A stretch of DNA of 64,000 nucleotides from NCBI RefSeq assembly GCF_018138085.1, contig NZ_CP073105.1, positions 2,108,001-2,172,000 on the forward strand, given 5' to 3'. A model generated the notes under the pieces. It saw nothing but the letters and a program-made list of their open reading frames with translations. It was not told the DNA's origin and made no database searches. Source of the DNA: Stutzerimonas stutzeri (GTDB lineage Bacteria > Pseudomonadota > Gammaproteobacteria > Pseudomonadales > Pseudomonadaceae). Shown here piece after piece: positions 13,337 through 24,834 of the stretch (position 1 is the stretch's first letter; each line of letters starts with the position of its first letter). The translations under genes and the position numbers were made by a program.

Positions 13337-14035
13337 ATGGGCAATGGGCAACTGGCCGGTATTGACGCCGATCAATACTCGCAAGGCGGTGAAATCCCGT
13401 TCGTCCGGGCCGATCGGCCGCAGGGCGAGACGTTCGCCAGCCTGATATTGGCGCATGGTGCGGGTGCGCCGATGGACAGTCCGTTCATGCAGCAAATGAC
13501 CGAGCGGCTCGTGGCGCGGGGCGTTGCGGTGCTTCGGTTCGAATTCGCCTATATGGCCGAGCGACGTGCCACCGGGGCCAAGCGACCGCCCAATCCGCAG
13601 GCCCAGCTGTTGCAGCAATGGCGGGAGGTTTATCGGGTGGTGCGACAGCAAACCGCGGGTCGATTGGCGATTGGCGGAAAGTCGATGGGCGGTCGCATGG
13701 CCAGTTTGCTGGCCGATGAGCTCGTTGCCGATGCCCTGGTCTGCCTGGGTTATCCGTTCTACGCAGCAGGTAAACCGGAGAAGCCGCGCGTGGCCCACCT
13801 CGCCGAACTGGGCTGTCCAACGCTGATCGTTCAAGGCGAGCGCGACGCGCTAGGTAACCGGCAGACGGTCTCGCACTACGCGCTGTCACCTGCGATACAG
13901 GTCGAATGGCTGGAGGCTGCCGACCATGACCTCAAGCCCCTGAAACGCTCCGGGCTGACCCATGAACAGCATCTGGACCGAGCAGCCGATCTGGTTTCGG
14001 CATTTCTACGTCAGCCGCGGCCTGGCCAGACGTAA
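13337..14035 (+). CDS. Alpha/beta hydrolase of the KANL3/Tex30 family
   Basis: This 232-residue cytoplasmic protein has an alpha/beta-hydrolase fold. The oxyanion region [13 protein letters not shown] is near residue 40, the nucleophile elbow [11 protein letters not shown] near residue 113, and the terminal histidine region [14 protein letters not shown] near residue 195. The substrate is unknown; relatives are annotated as dienelactone-hydrolase-like. The ATG at 13337 has only a weak AAGG site, and no better start precedes the conserved core. The first codons overlap the ANR box of the divergent cco operon. The gene converges with aer, with a 38 bp gap. Confidence 0.8.
   Translation: MGNGQLAGIDADQYSQGGEIPFVRADRPQGETFASLILAHGAGAPMDSPFMQQMTERLVARGVAVLRFEFAYMAERRATGAKRPPNPQAQLLQQWREVYRVVRQQTAGRLAIGGKSMGGRMASLLADELVADALVCLGYPFYAAGKPEKPRVAHLAELGCPTLIVQGERDALGNRQTVSHYALSPAIQVEWLEAADHDLKPLKRSGLTHEQHLDRAADLVSAFLRQPRPGQT
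13362..13375 (-). promoter_or_regulatory. ANR/FNR box for the distal cco operon, inside the neighbouring CDS
   Basis: Read toward ccoN the site is TTGAT-CGGC-GTCAA, which matches 9 of 10 consensus bases. A class II arrangement would put the start point near 13327 and a weak -10 (CATCCT) at 13339-13334, leaving a leader of about 74 nt before the ccoN ATG at 13253. The box lies in codons 9-13 of the divergent hydrolase gene. Confidence 0.75.
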
Positions 14036-14073
14036 CCGAACGCCTGGCACTGCCCGTCAGTGAACGCAGTGGC

Positions 14074-15642
14074 TTAGCGGTTGAAGCGCTCCACCAGGCT
14101 GTATTGCGACTGCGCGGTTGCTGCCAGATCCTCGGAAAGCAGCGCCGAGCTTTGCGCATCTCCAGACGTCTGGTCGGCAAGGCTGGCGATGTTGCCGACG
14201 TTGTGGCTGATCTCGTCTGCCACCGCGCTCTGCTGCTCGGTCGCGGAGGCGATCTGCGCGGTCATGTCGATGATCCGGGCTACGGCGTCGCTGATACCGG
14301 TAAGCGCCTTGTCGGCATCGAAGACCCGTTCGACACCGCGGCTGGCCTGGGCGCGACCTTGCTCGGTGGTGTCGACGGCTTGCCGCGCCTGTTGCTGCAG
14401 CTTGTCGATCAGCTGGTGAATCTGCCCGGTGGCCGTCGCCGTGCGCTGGGCCAGCTGGCGTACCTCGTCCGCCACCACCGCGAAGCCGCGGCCGCTTTCA
14501 CCGGCGCGAGCCGCTTCGATAGCCGCGTTGAGCGCGAGCAGGTTGGTCTGGTCGGCAATGCTCTTGATGACGTCGACCACGGTGCCGATCTCGTCGCTGT
14601 TCTGCGCCAAGGCATTCACCGCATCGCCGGTTTCTGTCACGGAGTGGGCCAGCAGCTCGATGGCCTTGCGGGTCTGGGCGCTGATCTCCTGCCCCTGAGC
14701 GGTAAGCTGGCTGGCCTGCTCGGTCGCCTCGGCCGTCAGCGCTACATTGCCGGCGACTTCCTGTGTGGTCGCGGCCATCTGGTTGATCGCCGTCGCCACC
14801 TGCTCGGTTTCATGATGCTGGCGAGCCAGGCCGTCCGAACAGCTGTGCGCCAATTCGTCGGCACGCTTGGCCTGTTGTTGCAGATGAACGGCGCTGTCCT
14901 GCAGGCGCGTCAGGCAGGTCTTCAGACGCGCGTGCTCGCTGAGCATGGCCATTTCCAGGCGGGCTTCAACGCCATGGCTGTCGGTATACATCTGAGCGAT
15001 CAAGGGGTCGCTGGTCGATTGCTCGGCCAGGCGTACCAGGCGGTTCACTCCGCGCATCTGCCAGTGACGACCGGCGAGGCCCAATGGCACGGAAAGCAGC
15101 GCCGCCAACGCAAAACCCCAGGCATGATCGAACCATGCGCCGATCATGAAGCCGATCTGGCTGATGACGATGAAGGGTAGCCAGTTAATCGCCACGGGCA
15201 GCCACTTGTCACGCCGCGGCACACCGCTCTTGCCTGCATTGAGGCGCGCATAGAGCGCCTCGGCTCGCTGGACCTGCTCGCGGGTGGGTTTGGTGCGCAC
15301 CGACTCATAGCCGATGACGTTGCGCTGCATGTCGAGCACTGGGGTTACGTAGGCATTGACCCAGTAATGGTCACCGTCCTTGCGTCGATTCTTGACGATG
15401 CCCATCCAGGGCCTGCCGTCCTTGAGCGTGCTCCACATGTGCGCGAACACGGCGGACGGCACGTCCGGATGACGTATCAGGTTGTGCGGAGCGCCGATCA
15501 GGTCGGCGCGGTCGTAGCCGCTGACTTCGGCGAAGGCGTCGTTGCAGTAGGTGATCTTGCCTTTCAGGTCCGTGGTAGAAATCAGCCGTTGCTGATCGGG
15601 AAACGCGTATTCGCGCTGGGTGACGGGTTGGTTGTTTCGCAT
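14074..15642 (-). CDS. aer: Aer-type aerotaxis receptor (PAS domain plus methyl-accepting domain)
   Basis: The product is 522 residues. An N-terminal PAS domain (about residues 10-120) has the Aer signature [21 protein letters not shown] and a [17 protein letters not shown] segment, consistent with FAD binding. A short hydrophobic hairpin (about 160-195) anchors it to the membrane. The long C-terminal signalling domain has the conserved tip [20 protein letters not shown]. There is no periplasmic sensor domain, so it probably senses internal redox state. The neighbouring acnA matches the aer-acnA arrangement of Pseudomonas. The ATG at 15642 starts [15 protein letters not shown]; an upstream in-frame extension lacks family similarity. 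Confidence 0.9.
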   Translation of the reverse strand: MRNNQPVTQREYAFPDQQRLISTTDLKGKITYCNDAFAEVSGYDRADLIGAPHNLIRHPDVPSAVFAHMWSTLKDGRPWMGIVKNRRKDGDHYWVNAYVTPVLDMQRNVIGYESVRTKPTREQVQRAEALYARLNAGKSGVPRRDKWLPVAINWLPFIVISQIGFMIGAWFDHAWGFALAALLSVPLGLAGRHWQMRGVNRLVRLAEQSTSDPLIAQMYTDSHGVEARLEMAMLSEHARLKTCLTRLQDSAVHLQQQAKRADELAHSCSDGLARQHHETEQVATAINQMAATTQEVAGNVALTAEATEQASQLTAQGQEISAQTRKAIELLAHSVTETGDAVNALAQNSDEIGTVVDVIKSIADQTNLLALNAAIEAARAGESGRGFAVVADEVRQLAQRTATATGQIHQLIDKLQQQARQAVDTTEQGRAQASRGVERVFDADKALTGISDAVARIIDMTAQIASATEQQSAVADEISHNVGNIASLADQTSGDAQSSALLSEDLAATAQSQYSLVERFNR

Positions 15643-15812
15643 GAGAGTACGCCTGGCAGTCGAGGTGGCCCTAGCCACGAGATCGGTCCGGGCCGCTCGA
15701 AGCGGCACTTCTAGAAATGATGGCAAATTGACGCCAATTTGGTGACCGTTGTGTTGACAAGCATAACGGCCGATTCTTCAAGGACTTAAATGCCAAGGCG
15801 CGATCGCACTGC

Positions 15813-15847
15813 AAAAAAAAGCCCGTTGCAGTCTGGCTGCAACGGGC
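15813..15847 (-). terminator. Rho-independent terminator of acnA
   Basis: A perfect 11 bp stem, GCCCGTTGCAG (15821-15831) with CTGCAACGGGC (15837-15847), has a 5 nt loop. On the leftward strand it is followed by eight T residues (15820-15813). It lies 25 bp after the acnA stop. Confidence 0.93.
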
Positions 15848-15872
15848 CTGTCGTGCGGGGTCGAGTTGAGCG

Positions 15873-18548
<2,676 letters not shown>

Positions 18549-18641
18549 TCGTCTCTCCTTGTGCCCGCACGGTCGGGCTGACTGAGTAGGGAGCGTTCTG
18601 TTGAAACTAGCTTCTGGCGATTCGTTTCGCCAAGAAACCGG

Positions 18642-18660
18642 TTGCCAATTCGGTTGGCAA
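18642..18660. promoter_or_regulatory. Inverted repeat upstream of acnA
   Basis: TTGCCAA (18642-18648) and TTGGCAA (18654-18660) form a perfect 7 bp dyad with a 5 bp spacer, 94-112 bp upstream of the acnA start, in the divergent acnA/rlmM region. It could be an operator or a leader hairpin. The rest of this 294 bp region shows no gene. Confidence 0.35.
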
Positions 18661-18842
18661 TGGAATCGGGGCCATGGTCGCGATGGGCCAATGCGGCGCA
18701 GTCACGCTCGCCGCATTGAACTCGAGCTGACTGTTCACTGGACCGAGGCAGCAAGCCTGGGGTTCCCCACTCGGCTATCATGTGCGGCTTTGGCTGCGGG
18801 ACGCTTCGGCGCCAGGCCCCTTCGGGACGATAAGGTTTGTAC

Positions 18843-19892
18843 ATGAAAACACTGCTGCTGCATTGCCGCCCGGGCTTCGAGAACGAAGTTTGCGCCGAGA
18901 TCAGCGATCAGGCCGCCCGGCTCGATGTGGCCGGCTACGCCAAGGCGAAACCAAACAGCGCGTGTGCCGAGTTCATCTGCAGCGAGGACGGTGGTCCGGA
19001 GCGTTTGATGCGCGGCTTGCGCTTTTCACGGCTGATCTTCGCGCGGCAATGGGCGCGCGGCGAATACCTGGCGCTGCCGGAAACCGACCGCATCGGCGTC
19101 TTGCTCGAACAGCTCGAAGGCTATCCGCTGTGTGGCAGTCTCTGGCTCGAAGTCCTGGATACCAACGACGGCAAGGAGCTGTCGACCTTCTGCCGCAAGT
19201 TCGAAGCGCCGCTGCGCAAGGCCCTGATCAAGGCCGGACGGCTCAAGGAAGGGCACAACGGGCCACGCTTGCTGCTGACGTTCAAAAGCGGGCGCGAGGT
19301 TTTTCTCGGGATTGCCGAAGCGGACAACAGCGCGATGTGGCCGATGGGCATTCCGCGGCTGAAATTTCCCCGTCAGGCGCCGAGCCGTTCAACGTTGAAA
19401 CTGGAAGAGGCCTGGCATCACTTCATTCCCCGTGAGCAATGGGACACGCGACTGGCCCCCGGCATGACCGCCGTGGATCTGGGCGCTTCACCTGGCGGCT
19501 GGACGTGGCAGTTGGTCAACCGCGACATCGAGGTCATGGCCGTCGACAACGGGCCGATGAACGAGCAACTGCTGGAGTCAGGTCTGGTCGGCCACTACCG
19601 GGCCGATGGATTCGCCTTCCGGCCCAAACGGCCGGTGGACTGGATGGTGTGCGATATCGTCGAGAAGCCGGCAAAGAACGCCGCCTTGCTGGAAACCTGG
19701 GTCGGCGAAGGGCTGTGTCGTGAGGCGGTGGTGAACCTCAAGCTACCTATGAAGCAACGCTATGCCGAGGTGAAGCGCCTGCTGGAACGCATCGCCGATG
19801 GGCTTGCCGAACGAGGAGTGAAGGCGAGTATCGGCTGCAAGCAGCTTTACCATGATCGTGAGGAAGTGACCTGCCATGTGCGTCGCCTGTGA
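18843..19892 (+). CDS. rlmM: 23S rRNA 2'-O-ribose C2498 methyltransferase RlmM
   Basis: The 349-residue protein methylates the 2'-O-ribose of C2498 in 23S rRNA using SAM. The N-terminal THUMP-like part starts MKTLLLHCRPGFENEVCAEI. The Rossmann-fold methyltransferase domain has the SAM motif DLGASPGGWTWQLV near residue 215. Catalytic-type residues are in the KRPVDWMVCDIVEKP segment, and a lysine follows in VVNLKLPMKQRY. The ATG at 18843 is preferred over a TTG two codons upstream. tusA follows 64 bp downstream on the same strand. Confidence 0.95.
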   Translation: MKTLLLHCRPGFENEVCAEISDQAARLDVAGYAKAKPNSACAEFICSEDGGPERLMRGLRFSRLIFARQWARGEYLALPETDRIGVLLEQLEGYPLCGSLWLEVLDTNDGKELSTFCRKFEAPLRKALIKAGRLKEGHNGPRLLLTFKSGREVFLGIAEADNSAMWPMGIPRLKFPRQAPSRSTLKLEEAWHHFIPREQWDTRLAPGMTAVDLGASPGGWTWQLVNRDIEVMAVDNGPMNEQLLESGLVGHYRADGFAFRPKRPVDWMVCDIVEKPAKNAALLETWVGEGLCREAVVNLKLPMKQRYAEVKRLLERIADGLAERGVKASIGCKQLYHDREEVTCHVRRL

Positions 19893-19956
19893 CGCGCCAG
19901 CGGGTGACCGCACGATCTGTCTCGGCGACAATGCCATCCCGTTTTAGGAGCCTGTG

Positions 19957-20208
19957 ATGACTCAATCTGCTGAACTGACTGTCGACGCGGTGCTCGACGC
20001 CAGCGGCCTGAATTGCCCCGAGCCGGTGATGATGCTGCACAACAAGGTGCGCGGACTGGGCGGCGGCGAACTGCTCAAGGTCATCGCGACCGATCCGTCC
20101 ACCCAGCGCGATATCCCGAAATTCTGCGTTTTCCTCGGCCACGAGCTGGTGGAGCAACAGGCCGAAGAGGGCACCTATCTCTACTGGATCCGCAAGAAAG
20201 CCGATTGA
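19957..20208 (+). CDS. tusA: Sulfurtransferase TusA
   Basis: This 83-residue protein carries the SirA/TusA signature [19 protein letters not shown], with the sulfur-accepting cysteine in the CPEP motif near residue 19. TusA relays persulfide sulfur for 2-thiouridine synthesis on tRNA wobble bases and for other sulfur transfers. The length matches E. coli TusA (81 residues). The ATG at 19957 is six bases after AGGAG; an adjacent in-frame GTG is less well spaced. The downstream sequence holds short inverted repeats. Confidence 0.94.
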   Translation: MTQSAELTVDAVLDASGLNCPEPVMMLHNKVRGLGGGELLKVIATDPSTQRDIPKFCVFLGHELVEQQAEEGTYLYWIRKKAD

Positions 20209-20246
20209 CCCTGCGGGTTGTTTAGATGGATGTGGCCCGCTGAGTC

Positions 20247-20339
20247 GATGGGTTGCACCTGCGCGGCCCGACCCATCCTACGGTGGGCGTGGTGAGTCGG
20301 TTGTCTGGGGCGGCTGACGTAGGATGGATGAAACCCATC
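20247..20339. repeat. Short inverted repeats (GATGGGT / ACCCATC type)
   Basis: Between convergent tusA and the oxidase cluster, GATGGGT (20247-20253) pairs with ACCCATC (20271-20277), and a second copy of the motif appears as GGATGGATGAAACCCATC around 20320-20338. These resemble the short intergenic repeats common in P. stutzeri relatives and may also act as a bidirectional terminator. Confidence 0.5.
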
Positions 20340-20374
20340 GCAGGCCCTCTCGGCGCATCTCACCCTTCGGGCAA

Positions 20375-20734
20375 TCAAACGCAGGGCGGCAGGAACGCCA
20401 GCTGCAGACCGACGAATGCCGTTGCCAGCGCGGCGATGAAATGAATCCCCGAGGCCACCTTGGTCACGAATACCTGGCGTTCATTCAGGTCGTGCGGCGG
20501 GCGCGAGAGCTTCCACGAACGGCGCCCGAGCCATAGCAGCAGAACGATGACAAACAGCGTGACAGCGCCGAAGCTGACGTTCAGCCAGTTGAAGATGCCT
20601 TGGGCCGGATCCGGTGGCGCGATGGAGCAGACCACCGCGTGCGAGCCGTACATGGTTGCGAACCAGACGCTCCAGATGGCGAGCCCGAAGGGGATCTGCA
20701 TCGGGTGAAAGACCGACGTGCGGCGATACTCCAT
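20375..20734 (-). CDS. Small membrane protein of unknown function in the caa3 oxidase cluster
   Basis: This 119-residue protein has three predicted membrane segments: around residues 15-35 (FGLAIWSVWFATMYGSH), 50-70 (VSFGAVTLFVIVLLLWLG) and 93-113 (ASGIHFIAALATAFVGLQLAF). I do not recognise a named family. Its start codon overlaps the stop of the fused subunit I/III gene by one base (TGATG), which indicates translational coupling. It could be a small subunit-IV-like component or an assembly factor of the oxidase. This is inferred from position only. Confidence 0.75.
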   Translation of the reverse strand: MEYRRTSVFHPMQIPFGLAIWSVWFATMYGSHAVVCSIAPPDPAQGIFNWLNVSFGAVTLFVIVLLLWLGRRSWKLSRPPHDLNERQVFVTKVASGIHFIAALATAFVGLQLAFLPPCV

Positions 20735-23265
20735 CAGACACCTCCCAGCGCCGGGGGTAACAGAACGACCGCCGCGTAGGCGCTCCAGACCACCGCCAGG
20801 TTGTAGTACCAGAGCTGCTCGACCACGACGATTTCATACGGCGCCTTGTCGCCGACGTAGCCGTATTTCACCCGCAGCGCCTGCAGGAAAGTGAGAATCG
20901 TCGCCAGCCCGCAATGGATGAGGCTGTAGGCGAGAATCACGAAGATCACCGCGTCGTGGGCGGTTTCGGTGACGTGCAGGTTCGCGGTCAACAGCAGCCA
21001 TAACAACATGGCCCACTGCATTGCGCCGATGACCGTGATGGCGCCCAGATTCAACATCAGCCGACCGCCGTTGCCGCGCCGAAGTCGGCCGGGAAGCAGC
21101 CGAATCCAGATAGTGCCGAAACTCAGCAACACCGCGCTGGCAAGCATTAGCCAGCCATTGAGGCCGGATTGCGCAGGCACCTGCCATTGTGGCGAGACAG
21201 TCCATAGATAGAACCAGCCGAACAGCAGTGATAGATACATGGTGCCGTTTGCCAGCAGGGTTACGCCCATGCCCCACAGCCCGGGGCCGTCGAACGTGCG
21301 CGAATGCAGCGGCGGTTCGTCTGGCTGAGTGCGCGCATCCGGTGCCGCCGCCGGGTGTGCGCCATTCTCCCATGACCATCTGAACAGCACGACCAGGGTC
21401 GCGACGGTAGCGGCCAGGGCTAACAGGTAGGCCTTGTTCAGGAGGCTCAGGCAAAGCACCGCGAGAAAAACCGAGGCGACGAAGGGCCACCAGCTGTTGC
21501 CGGGTAGGTGGATCACCTCGCGCACTTCACCGGTCAGCGGATCGGAGCCCCAGGTTTCCCGACGGCCATGGTCGATGGTTTTCAGTGCGTGTTCGGCCCG
21601 GGCGATGCTGTGGGGCAGATCCGGGTCCTGCCAGAGCGGGTGGCGATCTGTGACGTCCGGCAGGCTGACGAAGTTGTACGGACTGGGCGGCAGGGCAGTG
21701 GCCCATTCCAACGTGTCTGCGTTCCAGGGGTTGGTCTTCGCTGGCTGGCCGAAACGGAAATGCAGCACGATGTCCAGCAGAATGGTGCCGATGCCGATGG
21801 CCATGATGAAGCTGCCAACCGACGAGACCAGGTTGGGTATGTCCCAGCCCAGGCCCGTGTCGTAGGTGTAGACCCGGCGCGGCATGCCCAGCAGACCAGT
21901 CCAGTGCATGATCAGAAAGGTGGTGTTGAAGCCGATGAACACCAGCCAGAAACCCCAGCGCCCCAGACGCACCGAGGGCATACGGCCAGAGAAGTGCGGC
22001 AGCCAGTAATAGAGGCCGGCCATCAACGGGAAGAACATCCCACCGACCAGAACATAGTGCATGTGGGCGACGACGAAGTGGGTGTCGTGCACCTGCCAGT
22101 CGAACGGCACCAGGGCCACCATCACACCGGTCAGCCCGCCGCAGACAAAGACGATCAAGAAGCCCACCAGCCAGAGCATCGGCACGTGATAGACCGGCTT
22201 GCCCAGCCAGAGCGTGGCGATCCAGGCGAAAATCTGTACCCCGGTCGGAATCGCTACCAGCATGCTCGCCGCCGAAAAGAAGCCCAGCGCCAGCGCCGGA
22301 ATACCGACGGTGAACATGTGGTGTACCCACAGCCCGAAGCTCAGGAATCCGGTGGTCAGCACACCCAGCACCACCCAGCGGTAGCCCACCAGCGGCCGCT
22401 GGCAGAACACCGGTAGCAGCGTCGAGACGATCCCCGCGCCGGGCAGGAAGATGATGTATACCTCGGGGTGGCCGAACAGCCAGAACAGGTGTTGCCAGAG
22501 CACCGGATCGCCACCTTTGGCGGTGTCGAAGAAGGGCAGGCCGGCGGCGCGCTCCAGTTCCAGCAGAATGCTGCCAAGGATCAGTGGCGGGAAACCGAAC
22601 ACGATCATCAACGCCATTACCAGGATGTACCAGGCGTAGAGCGGCATCTTGTGCAGCGCCATGCCGCTGGTGCGGGTGCGCAGGATCGAGACCACCAGCT
22701 CGACACCGGCGCTGACGGCGGATATCTCGACGAAGGTGATACCCAGCAACCAGAAATCCGAGTTGACGCCGGGCATGTGTGACGCGCTGGAAAGCGGCGT
22801 GTACATGAACCAGCCGGCTTTCGGCGCGACCCCGAGGAACACGCTGGACAGCAGAATGATGCCGCCGAACAGGTAGCAGAAGTAACCCAGCGAGGAGAGC
22901 CGCGGGAAGATCAGGTCACGGGCGCCGATCATCTTCGGGATGAGGTATACCGCCAAGCCTTCCATCATCGGCACGGCGAACAGAAACATCATCACCGAGC
23001 CGTGCATGGTGAAGACCTGGTTGTAGACCTCGGGCTCCATCAATACATAGCCGGGCATGGCCAGCTGGGTGCGGATCAGCATCGCCATCAGCCCGCCGAT
23101 AAGGAAGAACACGCCACCGGTGACCAGGAAGCGCAGACCGATGCTGGTGTGGTTGACGATGGTCAGCGCGCACCACCCGCGCGGATTGCCCCAGACCTCG
23201 TTGAACTGGTCGTGCAACTGATCCGGATCGGTGCAGGGAGCGTTGTCCCTGATGGATGAATTCAT
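20734..23265 (-). CDS. Cytochrome c oxidase, fused subunits I and III (caa3-type)
   Basis: The 843-residue protein joins an A-type haem-copper oxidase subunit I (about residues 20-560) to a subunit III-like domain (about 640-840). Subunit I motifs are MHGSVMMFLFAVP (haem a ligand), WLFGHPEVYIIFLPGAG (CuB His with the crosslinking Tyr), WVHHMFTVG (two CuB His) and DTHFVVAHMHYVLVGG (haem a3 and a ligands). The HPEVY motif places it in the A family. The linker is hydrophilic (DARTQPDEPPLH). The ATG at 23265 overlaps the subunit II stop (ATGA). CoxI-III fusions are known in other bacteria. It reduces oxygen with electrons from the adjacent CuA/cytochrome c subunit. Confidence 0.93.
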   Translation of the reverse strand: MNSSIRDNAPCTDPDQLHDQFNEVWGNPRGWCALTIVNHTSIGLRFLVTGGVFFLIGGLMAMLIRTQLAMPGYVLMEPEVYNQVFTMHGSVMMFLFAVPMMEGLAVYLIPKMIGARDLIFPRLSSLGYFCYLFGGIILLSSVFLGVAPKAGWFMYTPLSSASHMPGVNSDFWLLGITFVEISAVSAGVELVVSILRTRTSGMALHKMPLYAWYILVMALMIVFGFPPLILGSILLELERAAGLPFFDTAKGGDPVLWQHLFWLFGHPEVYIIFLPGAGIVSTLLPVFCQRPLVGYRWVVLGVLTTGFLSFGLWVHHMFTVGIPALALGFFSAASMLVAIPTGVQIFAWIATLWLGKPVYHVPMLWLVGFLIVFVCGGLTGVMVALVPFDWQVHDTHFVVAHMHYVLVGGMFFPLMAGLYYWLPHFSGRMPSVRLGRWGFWLVFIGFNTTFLIMHWTGLLGMPRRVYTYDTGLGWDIPNLVSSVGSFIMAIGIGTILLDIVLHFRFGQPAKTNPWNADTLEWATALPPSPYNFVSLPDVTDRHPLWQDPDLPHSIARAEHALKTIDHGRRETWGSDPLTGEVREVIHLPGNSWWPFVASVFLAVLCLSLLNKAYLLALAATVATLVVLFRWSWENGAHPAAAPDARTQPDEPPLHSRTFDGPGLWGMGVTLLANGTMYLSLLFGWFYLWTVSPQWQVPAQSGLNGWLMLASAVLLSFGTIWIRLLPGRLRRGNGGRLMLNLGAITVIGAMQWAMLLWLLLTANLHVTETAHDAVIFVILAYSLIHCGLATILTFLQALRVKYGYVGDKAPYEIVVVEQLWYYNLAVVWSAYAAVVLLPPALGGV

Positions 23266-24239
23266 GGGGCTAACGTCTCCAGCCAATCGGCGATCTGGTC
23301 GAGGGTATCCGGCGGAATGTCGTCGTGTGCCGGCATGCCATTGCCGAACTTGAGCGTCTTGTGTTCCCGCAGCCAACGGCGCAGGCCCTCGGTGTCGTTC
23401 TCGATGACCCCCGCGCCCAGGCTCGGACGGCTTGCCAGGTCGGTGAGATCCGGCGCACGCCCGCCTTGCGAAATACCCGCAACCCGGTGGCAGCGTCCGC
23501 AGCGCTCGTCGAACACCCGACCGGCGTCGCCGGGTGCACGCTGTGTGAAGCTGAGGCTGTCCCTGGCGCCGACCCATTCGCTGAACGCCGCTTCGTCGAG
23601 CGCTTCGACATGGAGCTTCATGTGGGTGTGCTGCAGACCGCAAAACTCGGAGCACTGTCCATGAAAGATGCCGGTGTGCCCGGCCTGCAGGCGGATGACA
23701 TTGGTGCGCCCGGGCAGCATGTCCATCTTGCCGCCGAGCCGCGGAATCCAGAACGAGTGGATGACATCGGCGCTGCTGACCTGCACATCGACCAAGCGGC
23801 CGGCGGGGATGATCAGCTGGTTGGCGGTGATGATGCCGCTGTCGGGATAACGGACCTCCCACCACCATTGGTGGCCGATGACCTCCACCTTAAGCGGCTG
23901 CTCGCCCTGTACCGGTAGCGGCAGCATGCTGCGCCCGGTCGGGATGCCGAATATCAGCAGCACGACGATGCTCAGGCTGGGTAGCACGATGCCCCCGCCG
24001 ATAACCCAGCGACGATTGATTTTCAGTGCCTGCTGTTCGGAGGTTTCGCGCGGTTTGCGTGCGAGCGCGTAGATCCAGATCGCGCTGACCGCCACCAGGA
24101 CCAGCGTGGCGAACGCAAACATGCCCCACCAGACGTTCGCGACCTGCCGGGCCATGGGGCTGGCCGGGTTCAAGGTCGATAGCGGCCCGTCACATGCGCT
24201 CAATAAAGGAACTGCCAGCGCCAGGATGGTCCATTTCAA
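23262..24239 (-). CDS. Cytochrome c oxidase subunit II with CuA centre and C-terminal cytochrome c domain (caa3-type)
   Basis: With the TTG at 24239 as start, the 325-residue product begins MKWTILALAVPLLSAC, a lipoprotein signal with lipobox LLSAC. A GGAGG site sits four bases before this TTG. A more distal ATG at 24284 lacks a ribosome site and would bury the signal. Two membrane helices follow. The CuA site is visible in IHSFWIPRLGGKMD and CSEFCGLQHTHM near residue 225. A C-terminal monohaem cytochrome c domain has CGRCH and the axial-Met region GNGMPAHDD. Together these define a caa3-type oxidase subunit II. It is the first gene of the leftward cluster. Confidence 0.92.
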   Translation of the reverse strand: MKWTILALAVPLLSACDGPLSTLNPASPMARQVANVWWGMFAFATLVLVAVSAIWIYALARKPRETSEQQALKINRRWVIGGGIVLPSLSIVVLLIFGIPTGRSMLPLPVQGEQPLKVEVIGHQWWWEVRYPDSGIITANQLIIPAGRLVDVQVSSADVIHSFWIPRLGGKMDMLPGRTNVIRLQAGHTGIFHGQCSEFCGLQHTHMKLHVEALDEAAFSEWVGARDSLSFTQRAPGDAGRVFDERCGRCHRVAGISQGGRAPDLTDLASRPSLGAGVIENDTEGLRRWLREHKTLKFGNGMPAHDDIPPDTLDQIADWLETLAP

Positions 24240-24302
24240 GAAGCCTCCGGTTCGTTCCGATCGTTGCGCTGCCTGCTTCCCCATCCGCTGCTGGAGGGCC
24301 GA

Positions 24303-24767
24303 ATGGCCAACTACCGAGACTCTATTCATAGCCGCGCGGCGATTGCCGGCCACCCGCTGCACCCCATGCTGATTCACTTCCCGGTCGCCGCCTTGACCGG
24401 CCTGTTGCCGGTCGACCTGGCCCATCTCTGGACGCTGGATGAGTTCTGGTGGCGAGCCGGGCTGTGGCTGGCTGGTGTGGGCGCGCTGGGAGGCTGGGTC
24501 GCGAGCATTTTCGGTCTGATCGATCTGCTCACGGTGCGTGAGATTCGACAGAAAATCACCGCCTGGTGCCATGCCATTCTGGCCGTGATGATGCTCTCGC
24601 TGGCCTCGCTCAACTGGCTGCTGCGCTTTCAGAACCAGGGAGGCGGTATGGAGCTTTGGGCGTTGTACCTCTCTGCCGTCACCGCGGCGATGATCGCCCT
24701 GGCGGCCTACCTCGGCGGCCGGTTGGTCTACGAGCATGCCGTTGGGGTCGACCTGGAAAAGGCCTGA
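24303..24767 (+). CDS. DUF2231 family membrane protein
   Basis: The product is 154 residues with four membrane segments. The N-terminal signature is IAGHPLHPMLIHFPVAALTG, which defines DUF2231, with conserved histidines that may bind haem or metal. A GGAGGG site lies four bases before the ATG at 24303. It diverges from the caa3 oxidase genes across a 63 bp region that must hold both promoters. Members often lie near cytochrome or copper genes, and function is not established. An electron-transfer or oxidase-associated role is inferred from context. Confidence 0.85.
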   Translation: MANYRDSIHSRAAIAGHPLHPMLIHFPVAALTGLLPVDLAHLWTLDEFWWRAGLWLAGVGALGGWVASIFGLIDLLTVREIRQKITAWCHAILAVMMLSLASLNWLLRFQNQGGGMELWALYLSAVTAAMIALAAYLGGRLVYEHAVGVDLEKA

Positions 24768-24834
24768 ATCGGGGGCTGCATGCGGCTTGGATCGTTCGGT
24801 CATGAGCATTGATCGGTTCTGTCGAACGTTTGGG

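Noticed and set aside
15735..15762. TTGAC half-sites upstream of aer as an ANR box
   Set aside because: The partner halves (ATTTG, ATAAC) do not match ATCAA.
20734..23868. A longer reading frame (1044 codons) for the oxidase subunit I/III gene
   Set aside because: The part upstream of 23265 is Arg/His/Pro-rich shadow of subunit II in another frame. MNSSIRDN at 23265, overlapping the subunit II stop, is the real start.
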